Of a DNA stretch of 13,275 bases, positions 1-6,026 are shown piece after piece. Made by a program: the position numbers and the translations under genes. This stretch comes from Candidatus Bathyarchaeota archaeon (GTDB lineage Archaea; Thermoproteota; Bathyarchaeia; TCS64; B23). Position 1 is the first letter of the stretch; each line of letters starts with the position of its first letter. The notes below the pieces were generated by a model. It did not search any database, had not been told where the DNA came from, and worked only from the letters and a program-made list of their open reading frames with translations. The stretch is taken from contig JAPDJB010000037.1 in the NCBI GenBank assembly GCA_029259285.1, forward strand, positions 1 through 13,275. The letters are read 5' to 3'.

Positions 1-663
1 TGCTCCATGGGCGACTATGGTAACAAACCACCTTGGATATCCAACAAATAGATCCGCTGCGACGGGGCCTATGATGCCTACGATACCCCCAACCTTCGCT
101 CCAAAGAGGAGGGCAGCTATGAAGATGGCGGCATCCCCTACATGGGTGTAGCCACCGGGAGGTGAGGGGAACATCAAGCCAGTTGTGCCCGTTAGAACCG
201 CGGTGAGGGCTGAGAAGACGGCTGTCAAGGAGATCTCAAGCGGCGTTAAGATCCCCCCCTCCAATTTTGGCATCCTAAGGCTGATGGAGGCTATGATCAT
301 CATGGCGACGGCGATCATCATAATCGGTAGGGCTGTCATCGATGAATGATAACCTAGGATGATCGGTAGAGGGATCGAGATGATCCCCAGTACGGTGGCG
401 ATGACTGAGAGCAGTCCACAGATCCTGTTCCCCCTCATATTGAGAAGGCTAGCACTCAGCATTAGGAGGAAGGAGAGCCAGGGGAAGGTGAGGTAGAGGG
501 CTATAGCAACCTTATCGATGCCGGAGAGGGTGAGCGTCGAGTAGACTACGGTTATTCCCAGTGATCTAAGTATATAGAATGCCTGTAAGCATCCTCATAT
601 AAGTATCAGGATTGCTCCGAGGATTGATGGGATGAGAACTCTTAAACCCTCTATCCCCATCAT
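1..663 (-). CDS. ECF-transporter S-component-like membrane protein; partial at left edge, in-frame TGA near its start
   Basis: The minus strand is open from the TGA at 595-597 to the window edge (198 codons), and that TGA is its only stop. Upstream in the same frame are 22 hydrophobic codons beginning with two ATGs (663 and 660). The product is almost entirely membrane-spanning. An N-terminal region of about four helices is followed by a segment reading LTGTTGLMFPSPPGGYTHVGD, then AAIFIAALLFGAKVGG and GPVAADLFVGYPRW. This pattern of G..H.GD, a helix, then AD..GYP is typical of S components (substrate-binding subunits) of energy-coupling-factor vitamin transporters; the substrate cannot be told. 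No ATG, GTG or TTG follows the TGA until ATG 460-462, so translation from there would lose the first helices. The gene is either broken, mis-sequenced or recoded, or it starts at 462. No ATPase or T-component gene is in view. Confidence 0.6.
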
Positions 664-680
664 TGAATATTATATTTTTG

Positions 681-693
681 GCTAATATATAAG
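681..693 (-). promoter_or_regulatory. TATA box for the left-edge transporter gene, probably leaderless
   Basis: On the minus strand an A-rich BRE-like stretch precedes CTTATATATT, centred near 688. This lies about 25-28 nt upstream of the paired ATG codons at 663/660. That spacing puts transcription start at or just before the ATG, and there is no Shine-Dalgarno sequence. It therefore suggests a leaderless message and supports 660/663 as the ancestral start, although a TGA follows 22 codons later. Confidence 0.5.
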
Positions 694-730
694 TTTTAAC
701 TATTACAATATATGGCCTAACGCAAAACAT

Positions 731-744
731 AAAGGATAAATAAT
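731..744 (+). promoter_or_regulatory. BRE/TATA promoter of the ribosomal protein operon
   Basis: AAAGGATAAATAAT has the form of an archaeal BRE (AAAGG) followed by a TATA box (ATAAATAA). A start of transcription about 25 nt downstream would fall near 763-766. That gives a leader of about 15 nt containing GAGGAG (769-774), spaced six nt from the TTG start of S13. Confidence 0.55.
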
Positions 745-780
745 ATCGCTTCTCTTCCTCCACACCACGAGGAGTCCCCC

Positions 781-1230
781 TTGTCGAGGGAGGTAAGGCA
801 GATAGTCAGGCTTCACGGGGCAAGCCTAGACGGCACCAAGCCGACCCCCTACGCCCTCACGGGCATTAAGGGGATCGGCCAGAGGATAGCTTGGGCCATC
901 GTCCGCAGGGCGGGCATAGACCCAAACACCAGGCTCGGCACCCTCTCAGAGGGCGAGCTGAAGAAGTTGGAGGCCATCATCGAGGATCCAGCCTCCTGGG
1001 GTCTCCCAACCTGGCTCCTCAATCGACGTAAGGATCCCAGGACTGGTAGGGATCTACATCTATTGGGCTCAGACCTGGAGCTGCAGGTGAAGGCTGACAT
1101 AGAGTTGATGAAGGAGATACGCTGCTGGAAGGGTGAACGCCATGCCAGAGGCCTTAAGGTTAGGGGTCAGAGAACCAAGACGACGGGCCGTAAGGGGCGA
1201 ACCGTAGGCGTCGTGAGGAAGAGGAGGTGA
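781..1230 (+). CDS. rps13: 30S ribosomal protein S13 (uS13)
   Basis: This 149-residue protein is of the archaeal/eukaryotic S13p/S18e type. It sits in the head of the small subunit and contacts the tRNA and the large subunit. Diagnostic stretches are the helix-two-turns-helix TGIKGIGQRIAWAI (about 27-40) and the basic C-terminal tail with HARGLKVRGQRTKTTGRKGR. The N-terminal archaeal extension ending in VRLHGASLDGTK is also present. The start is TTG, supported by GAGGAG six nt upstream and by the conserved N-terminus. It is the first gene of the operon, and S4 follows after four nt. Length and content are normal for the family. Confidence 0.97.
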   Translation: MSREVRQIVRLHGASLDGTKPTPYALTGIKGIGQRIAWAIVRRAGIDPNTRLGTLSEGELKKLEAIIEDPASWGLPTWLLNRRKDPRTGRDLHLLGSDLELQVKADIELMKEIRCWKGERHARGLKVRGQRTKTTGRKGRTVGVVRKRR

Positions 1231-1234
1231 GGAG

Positions 1235-1780
1235 TTGGGAGACCCTAAGAAGAAGAGGAAGCGCTACACCACGCCTAAACGCCCATACGACGTTGACAGG
1301 CTGAGGGAGGAGCTGAGGCTCATAGGCCTCTACGGGCTGAGGAATAAACGGGAGCTGTGGAAGCATCGGACGGAGCTCCGGAGGATCAGGCGTATGGCGA
1401 GGGAGATGCTGGCCCTCCCCCAAGAGGAGAGGGCTGAGCAGGAGAGGCAGCTTATGGCGAGGCTTAGACGCCTCGGCCTCATAGGGGAGAAGGCCACCCT
1501 GGAGGACGTCCTCGGCCTGAAGGTTGAGGACATCTTGGAGCGGAGGCTTCAAACCATCGTCTACCGCAAAGGCCTGGCCCGCTCACCCTATCAGGCCCGC
1601 CAGCTCATAGTCCACGGCCACATAGCCATAGGGGGTCAAAGGGTGAGGGTTCCCAGCTACCTCGTCGAGGTTGATGAGGAGCCCCTCATCACCTACGCCG
1701 AGACAAGCCCCCTCTCCGATGAGAATCACCCCCTAAGAAGGGAGCTTGAAGCCATGAGGATGATGGGTGAGGCGAGATGA
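1235..1780 (+). CDS. rps4: 30S ribosomal protein S4 (uS4)
   Basis: This 181-residue primary 16S rRNA-binding protein nucleates small-subunit assembly. The N-terminus MGDPKKKRKRYTTPKRPYD is the archaeal S4 signature, so the TTG at 1235 is the start; GAGG/GGAG purine tracts at the end of rps13 serve as its ribosome binding site. The middle is helical and basic. The S4 RNA-binding domain spans about residues 103-150 (RRLQTIVYRKGLARSPYQAR, then LIVHGHIAIGGQRVRVPS). No zinc-binding cysteines are present, as usual for archaeal S4. Its stop overlaps the S11 start by four nt (ATGA), which indicates translational coupling. Confidence 0.97.
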   Translation: MGDPKKKRKRYTTPKRPYDVDRLREELRLIGLYGLRNKRELWKHRTELRRIRRMAREMLALPQEERAEQERQLMARLRRLGLIGEKATLEDVLGLKVEDILERRLQTIVYRKGLARSPYQARQLIVHGHIAIGGQRVRVPSYLVEVDEEPLITYAETSPLSDENHPLRRELEAMRMMGEAR

Positions 1781-2172
1781 GCGAGCGGAAGGAGAAGTGG
1801 GGCGTAGTCCACATCTACAGCAGCTTCAACAACACCATAGTCCACATGACGGATCTCACAGGAGCTGAGACCATCGCCTTCGCCTCCGGAGGCATGTTCG
1901 TCAAGGCTGACCGATTAAAGCCCTCAGCCTACGCGGCGATGAAGGCCGCCCAATACGTAGCTGAGAAGGCTAAGGATCGAGGCATCACGGCCATACACAT
2001 AAAGGTTAGAGCTCCAGGGGGGACGAAGTCCAAGACTCCAGGGCCTGGAGCTCAGGCCGCCATAAGGATTCTAGCGAGGCAGGGATTCAGGATCGGCCGT
2101 ATAGAGGAGACGACTCCCATACCTCATGATGGGACGAGGAAGAAGGGAGGTCGACGGGGGAGGAGGCCGTAA
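1777..2172 (+). CDS. rps11: 30S ribosomal protein S11 (uS11)
   Basis: This 131-residue platform protein of the small subunit lines the mRNA exit region. Recognisable parts are GVVHIYSSFNNTIVHMTDLTG near the start, ASGGMFVKADRLKPSAYAAM in the middle, and the C-terminal block VRAPGGTKSKTPGPGAQAAI followed by IGRIEETTPIPHDGTRKKGG, which is nearly invariant in archaea. It starts at the ATG overlapping the S4 stop. The end is rich in Arg and Gly, and rpoD begins one nt after the stop codon. Nothing is unusual. Confidence 0.97.
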   Translation: MSERKEKWGVVHIYSSFNNTIVHMTDLTGAETIAFASGGMFVKADRLKPSAYAAMKAAQYVAEKAKDRGITAIHIKVRAPGGTKSKTPGPGAQAAIRILARQGFRIGRIEETTPIPHDGTRKKGGRRGRRP

Positions 2173-2173
2173 G

Positions 2174-3052
2174 ATGCCGATGGAGGTGAAGCTCCTCTCC
2201 TTAGAGGGGGATACAATCCACTTCTTGGTTAAGGGCTGCGACACGGCCTTCGCCAACGCCCTACGGAGAACCATGATCGCCGAGGTTCCAACGATGGCCA
2301 TAGACGACCTCTTCATCTTCGACAACTCATCGGTGCTGCCTGATGAGGTCATAGCCCACAGGGTCGGCCTCATACCCCTGAAGACAGACCTAGACAGCTA
2401 TGTCCCCCCAGAGCGATGTGAATGCCAAAGCGACCTCGGATGCAATCTCTGTAGAGTAATCCTAACCCTCGACGTTGAGGCCGGTGAGGAATCCAGAACG
2501 GTCTACTCAGGAGACCTCGTCTCCGAGGATCCAGCCGTCGTTCCCGTCAGCCCTAAGATTCCCATCGTGAAGCTGGCGCCTGGTCAGGCTTTGAGGTTTG
2601 AGGCCTACGCCCGCCTAGGCGTCGGCAAGAACCACGCCAAATGGCAGCCGGTGTCGATGTGCATCTATCAGAACCTCGCAGATATAGGCATCGACGAGGA
2701 TCGATGCACCGGCTGCGGGACATGCGTCGAGGCCTGTCGATATGGGGTTCTCACCCTTGAGGATGGGAGGCCGAAGATCGTCGACATCTACTCCTGCCTC
2801 CTCTGCGGCTTCTGCGTCGAGGCCTGCCCCCTAAAGCCTCCCGCTATAAGGCAGAGTGTGGTGGAGGACGCCTTCATCTTCAAAGTCGAGTCCACGGGGG
2901 CGCTACCGCCAGAGCGCATAGTCACCGAGGCGGTTAGGGTTCTATTGGAGAAGCTCGACGAGTTGGAGGGGAAGGTTAAACGCGGCGAGATGGATGAGGA
3001 GATCGAACCCTTCAAGGGATTGGAGGAGGAGTTAGGCCATGCCCAAACATGA
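2174..3052 (+). CDS. rpoD: DNA-directed RNA polymerase subunit D (Rpo3) with two-cluster ferredoxin domain
   Basis: Subunit D is the archaeal counterpart of bacterial alpha and eukaryotic Rpb3. It pairs with subunit L to seed polymerase assembly. This copy has 292 residues starting MPMEVKLL at ATG 2174; GGAGGAGG at 2159-2166 is seven nt upstream. An earlier in-frame ATG at 2126 would add only Gly/Arg residues read from within rps11. The dimerisation/insert fold carries FANALRRTMIAEVPTMAID at about 26-44. A possible metal loop has C82, C84, C90 and C93. A ferredoxin-like domain contains C178-C181-C184-C188 and C208-C211-C214-C218 followed by Pro, enough for two [4Fe-4S] clusters. It overlaps rpl18e by 14 nt. 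Confidence 0.96.
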   Translation: MPMEVKLLSLEGDTIHFLVKGCDTAFANALRRTMIAEVPTMAIDDLFIFDNSSVLPDEVIAHRVGLIPLKTDLDSYVPPERCECQSDLGCNLCRVILTLDVEAGEESRTVYSGDLVSEDPAVVPVSPKIPIVKLAPGQALRFEAYARLGVGKNHAKWQPVSMCIYQNLADIGIDEDRCTGCGTCVEACRYGVLTLEDGRPKIVDIYSCLLCGFCVEACPLKPPAIRQSVVEDAFIFKVESTGALPPERIVTEAVRVLLEKLDELEGKVKRGEMDEEIEPFKGLEEELGHAQT

Positions 3053-3398
3053 GCCAACTAATCCGCTGCTACTCAAAACCATAAGGGCCTTGAAGAAGGC
3101 CTCCAAGGAGGGGCCCCGAATCTGGAGGGCCCTAGCCGAGGAGCTCGACAAATCAAAGAGACGTAGAAACGCCGTCAACATCAGCAAGATCAACCGATAC
3201 ACCGAGCCTGGAGACATCGTCGCCGTCCCTGGGAAGGTTCTCGGAGCCGGCTTCCTCGACCACCCCGTCACGGTGGCGGCCTTCAACTTCTCCAAGACGG
3301 CCAGGGAGAAGATCACCCTAGCCCAGGGCAGAGCCATAACGCTGCTGGAACTCCTAGAGGAGGGCGTGGAGCCCTCAAAGATCAAGATCATAAAGTAG
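3039..3398 (+). CDS. rpl18e: 50S ribosomal protein L18e (eL18)
   Basis: This 119-residue large-subunit protein is found in archaea and eukaryotes and is related in fold to bacterial L15. Family features are NPLLLKTIRALKKASKE near the start, the basic block SKRRRNAVNISKINRYT, and VAVPGKVLGAGFLDHPVTV followed by AFNFSKTAREKI. The start ATG lies inside the end of rpoD, with a GGAGGAGG tract at about 3022-3029. This is the last gene of the operon here. In many archaea L13, S9 and RpoN follow, but here a convergent rhomboid gene begins two nt past the stop, so those genes must lie elsewhere or be absent. No clear T-rich terminator is seen. Confidence 0.95.
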   Translation: MPKHEPTNPLLLKTIRALKKASKEGPRIWRALAEELDKSKRRRNAVNISKINRYTEPGDIVAVPGKVLGAGFLDHPVTVAAFNFSKTAREKITLAQGRAITLLELLEEGVEPSKIKIIK

Positions 3399-3399
3399 C

Positions 3400-4059
3400 T
3401 CAGTGGTAGAGGTAGTAAACCCTATGCCTCCTCGGAGTTCCGAAGAGTCTAGCGATGGCTAGGCCTGTGATGAAGCCTCCGACGTGGGCCCAGTAGGCTA
3501 CGCCGAGGTTGAAAGGCATCATCGCGAGGAAGAGTTGGTAGAGGAACCATAGGCCCAGCATTAGATAGGCTGGAACTCTGATGATCTGCCAGAAGAATCC
3601 GAATCTGACGAGGGCTCTGACCCTCGCCTCGGGGTAGAGGACGAAGTAGGCTCCCATAACTCCAGATATGGCTCCGGAGGCTCCTACAGCGGGGTATTGG
3701 GAGCCCCAGGAGGTGGCGAGCCAGAAGAGGGAGGCGGCGACGCCGCAGATGAGGTAGAAGAGGAGGTATCTGACGTGGCCGCAGGCATCTTCAACGTTGT
3801 CGCCGAAGATGTAGAGGAAGAACATGTTGCCGAGGAGATGCATCCAGCCGCCGTGGAGGAACATGTTCGTCAGCAACGTATAGTATCCCTCCCCCATCAT
3901 CAATCGCGCAGGTATGAGGCCGTAGGTGTATAGGGTGTAGAGGAAGAACCTATAGCCCCCTGATATCTGCCAGAGGAATATGATGAAGCAGGCTGCTATT
4001 AGCATCCAGTTGACTATCGGCGTAGTCCTCGTCGGCTCCTCGTCGCCGAGGGGTAGCAT
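3400..4059 (-). CDS. Rhomboid family intramembrane serine protease
   Basis: This 219-residue polytopic membrane protein cleaves transmembrane segments of other proteins within the bilayer; its substrate is unknown. The N-terminus MLPLGDEEPTRTTPIVNW is typical of small prokaryotic rhomboids. Conserved sites are HGGWMHLLGN (H74 and N78, matching the oxyanion-side residues of E. coli GlpG), the nucleophile motif GASG with S128, and H192 in YWAHVGGF as the dyad partner. About six to seven hydrophobic helices are visible. All catalytic residues are present, so it should be active. The ribosome-binding tract GAGGAGG (4061-4067) is only one to two nt from the ATG, which is close, but the conserved N-terminus supports this start. 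It may be transcribed with the upstream ECF-like gene 59 nt away. Confidence 0.92.
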   Translation of the reverse strand: MLPLGDEEPTRTTPIVNWMLIAACFIIFLWQISGGYRFFLYTLYTYGLIPARLMMGEGYYTLLTNMFLHGGWMHLLGNMFFLYIFGDNVEDACGHVRYLLFYLICGVAASLFWLATSWGSQYPAVGASGAISGVMGAYFVLYPEARVRALVRFGFFWQIIRVPAYLMLGLWFLYQLFLAMMPFNLGVAYWAHVGGFITGLAIARLFGTPRRHRVYYLYH

Positions 4060-4118
4060 ACCCTCCTCTATTCCTCAACACTGAAAGATTAATAGATAGG
4101 TTGATAGGCCGCCTTCCC

Positions 4119-4919
4119 TCATCGACTCCTCTGGAGGAGGAAGAGGGTTCCAATGAGCGTTAAGGCCCCACCGCTTAGATAGGTCATCGCCTCAACGAGG
4201 GATCGAGTAGCCGAGCCGAAGAAGCCTGAGATGAAGGCTCCAAGCCCAGTCCCCGTGATCGAGAATCCCAGTAGAACCATCGTGACGCCAGGTATGATCA
4301 TCGAGAGGGCGAACCACCTCTCCGGCAGCTCCTCTCTAAGGGTGTGGTGGGCTACCTCCTCTGGGACGAGGGAGGGATAGGCCGAGGCAACGGCCCTTAT
4401 GAGGGGCGGCGTAACCAGCAGGACGAAGGGGAGCATGGTTACAAACCACCAGATTGTTAGGCCGAAGACGAGGAATATCAAGGCGTTTAGGGGAAGCCTC
4501 AATTGGCCTAGGTAGAGAACCTTGAACACGAAGATGTAGAGGGCTGCCACGAGTAGATTGGCCAGCGTCAGCGTCAGATGGGATGCGGCGATGAAGCGGC
4601 TCCAGGTGAAACGGCGCTGGAGGATCCAGCCGAAGAGGTAGAAGCCTAGGAAGTTGCCTGGAACCGCCGCTATGAGGCTGCCGAGGTATAGGCAGCCATG
4701 CTTCACGGAGTCGGCTATCAGGGTTCCAATGGCGGCGCCAACGGCGGCGGGGAGAGGCCCGAAGATCGTGGCGAAGAGTGCGGGTATGATGACGGCTGGC
4801 CTAAACTGGCCGAAGCCCCATGGAGAGGGGATATAGGCGGTGGAGTAGCATCCAACGGCGTAGAGCGCCGCGCAGATCGCCGTCGCCATGAGGCTTCTGG
4901 AGGTGGAGCTTCGAGTCAT
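4119..4919 (-). CDS. ECF-transporter S-component-like integral membrane protein
   Basis: This 266-residue, very hydrophobic protein of about eight helices probably takes up a small solute as the substrate-binding subunit of an energy-coupling-factor transporter; the substrate cannot be named. The core at about 15-100 reads GFGQFRPAVIIPALFATIFG, then GAAIGTLIADSVKH, then YLGSLIAAVPGNFLGFYLFG, the arrangement of S components (G..RPA, then AD, then a Gly/Pro-rich helix). After a further helical region there is a soluble stretch at about 183-200 and two to three extra helices up to residue 262, longer than a minimal S component. ATG 4917-4919 lacks a Shine-Dalgarno sequence, and a TATA-like TTTAAA lies about 28 nt upstream, so the message may be nearly leaderless. 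It diverges from the AbrB/PhoU gene. Confidence 0.75.
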   Translation of the reverse strand: MTRSSTSRSLMATAICAALYAVGCYSTAYIPSPWGFGQFRPAVIIPALFATIFGPLPAAVGAAIGTLIADSVKHGCLYLGSLIAAVPGNFLGFYLFGWILQRRFTWSRFIAASHLTLTLANLLVAALYIFVFKVLYLGQLRLPLNALIFLVFGLTIWWFVTMLPFVLLVTPPLIRAVASAYPSLVPEEVAHHTLREELPERWFALSMIIPGVTMVLLGFSITGTGLGAFISGFFGSATRSLVEAMTYLSGGALTLIGTLFLLQRSR

Positions 4920-4940
4920 CTTAGGGTCTTTTAACTGCTA

Positions 4941-4982
4941 ATTCTTTAAATTTACATTTCAAAAATTTAAATTGATTTAAAG
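4941..4982. promoter_or_regulatory. AT-rich divergent promoter with three TTTAAA boxes
   Basis: The 63 nt between two divergent starts (4919 minus, 4983 plus) hold TTTAAA at 4945-4950, 4966-4971 and 4976-4981. The middle one lies in a perfect 10-bp palindrome, AATTTAAATT (4964-4973). The first box is about 25-28 nt from the minus-strand ATG and about 33-35 nt from the plus-strand ATG. As a symmetric TATA box it could serve both directions. The other two boxes are too close to the plus start to be its TATA, so they may be protein-binding sites. Confidence 0.45.
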
Positions 4983-6026
4983 ATGTATGGGGAGGGCTGG
5001 GAGCTTAGAAGGGTTCAGAGAACCGGTGGAACCTTCTTCATCACCCTGCCGAAGGATTGGGCGAGGAGATGGGGCGTTAAGAAGGGGTCTCAGATAGCGA
5101 TGAGGATGAGGGAGGATGGATGCCTCATCCTAGATCCCTCCCCAGCCTATCGCAGAGACCTGAGACGGGTGTTGGTGAATCATCATGGAGGAAACGTCGA
5201 CTACATCGATTGGGGTGTAACCGGCGCCTACCTACTGGGATATGATGACATCTGTATAAAGTTCCCCAGGAGCATAGAGCCGCGGGAGAGGGAGCGTATT
5301 AGGGGGGTTATCCGACGCCTCATAGGATTGGAGATAATCGATGAGAGTTCAAACACTATTCGAACCCAATGCCTCCTCGATCCATCGACGCTTCCACCCG
5401 AACGGATGCTCAGGAGGATGAGCCTGATAACGCTGAGCATGCTGAGGGACTCCTTCACCGCTCTGAGGGAGGGGAAGCCAAACCTCGCTGAGGTCGTCAT
5501 AAGTAGGGATGACGAGGTTGATCGCCTCTACTTCCTACTCATCCGCGTGATCAGAAGCGCGATACAGAGTCCTAAGCTGGCGGAGGAGCTAGGCGTCACC
5601 CCGATAGAATGCCTAGACTACAGGGTTGTCGCCGCGTTGATAGAGACCGCCGCCGACTATATCTCGGAGATGGCGGGGGAAACCCTAAGCCTCATCCCAC
5701 TCCCCCCTCATAGGACTCTGCTGAAACGGCTTAGAGAGGTTGAGGAGACCCTAAGCGGGATGCAGCTCTCCTCCATCGAGGGCTTCCTAACCAGGAGGCT
5801 TAAAGCCTTAGAGGAGGCTAGAAGGGGATATCAATCCCTGTTGAACATCCTCTCCTCCATAAGGCGTGGACTTGAGGATGTGAAGTTCCCCTCCCTCCTC
5901 CCCCTCCTCTCCCTCCTCGATAAGATCGGTAGATGCTACGTCGATGTAGCAGACCTCATCATGCCCAGGGAGATACTCGTCGACATCGAGGCTCAGGGAG
6001 TTAAAACCTCTAGGAGCAGCCTATAG
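4983..6026 (+). CDS. AbrB/SpoVT-domain and PhoU-domain regulatory protein
   Basis: This 347-residue cytoplasmic protein begins with a SpoVT/AbrB-type swapped-hairpin DNA-binding domain at about 8-52 (RRVQRTGGTFFITLPKDWA, then WGVKKGSQI and the final strand GCLILDP). The rest is helical and PhoU-like. Two metal-binding-type acidic clusters are seen, near D176-D180 (SRDDEVDRLY) and E221-D225 (ETAADYISEMAG). PhoU proteins restrain phosphate uptake and signalling. Archaeal fusions of this kind are usually annotated as phosphate uptake regulators, but no pst or pit transporter is nearby, so the target is unknown. The ATG has no ribosome binding site, which suggests a short-leader or leaderless message. 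Its 3' end overlaps feoB on the other strand by 34 nt. Confidence 0.85.
   Translation: MYGEGWELRRVQRTGGTFFITLPKDWARRWGVKKGSQIAMRMREDGCLILDPSPAYRRDLRRVLVNHHGGNVDYIDWGVTGAYLLGYDDICIKFPRSIEPRERERIRGVIRRLIGLEIIDESSNTIRTQCLLDPSTLPPERMLRRMSLITLSMLRDSFTALREGKPNLAEVVISRDDEVDRLYFLLIRVIRSAIQSPKLAEELGVTPIECLDYRVVAALIETAADYISEMAGETLSLIPLPPHRTLLKRLREVEETLSGMQLSSIEGFLTRRLKALEEARRGYQSLLNILSSIRRGLEDVKFPSLLPLLSLLDKIGRCYVDVADLIMPREILVDIEAQGVKTSRSSL

Noticed and set aside
595..597. Selenocysteine or pyrrolysine at the internal stop
   Set aside because: Pyrrolysine uses TAG, not TGA. Selenocysteine would need a SECIS element and is not expected in a membrane helix of an ECF-like protein; a mutation, an error or a later start is simpler.
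566..763. A 65-codon minus-strand frame over the divergent promoter region
   Set aside because: It runs through AT-rich promoter DNA and overlaps the transporter frame, which has much stronger family features. The composition is not protein-like.
1160..1552. A 130-codon minus-strand frame inside rps13/rps4
   Set aside because: It is antisense to two certain ribosomal protein genes, Leu/Pro-rich, and without family features. Long antisense frames are expected in this GC-rich, biased coding DNA.
2126..2173. Longer RpoD start at ATG 2126
   Set aside because: It adds 16 Gly/Arg-rich residues that come from the end of rps11 in another frame. ATG 2174 has a good ribosome binding site and the conserved N-terminus.
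4119..4919. A second rhomboid or a FeoB-related membrane partner for this membrane protein
   Set aside because: No Ser/His rhomboid motifs or Gate motifs are present; the Gly-rich loop and AD motif fit an ECF S component better.
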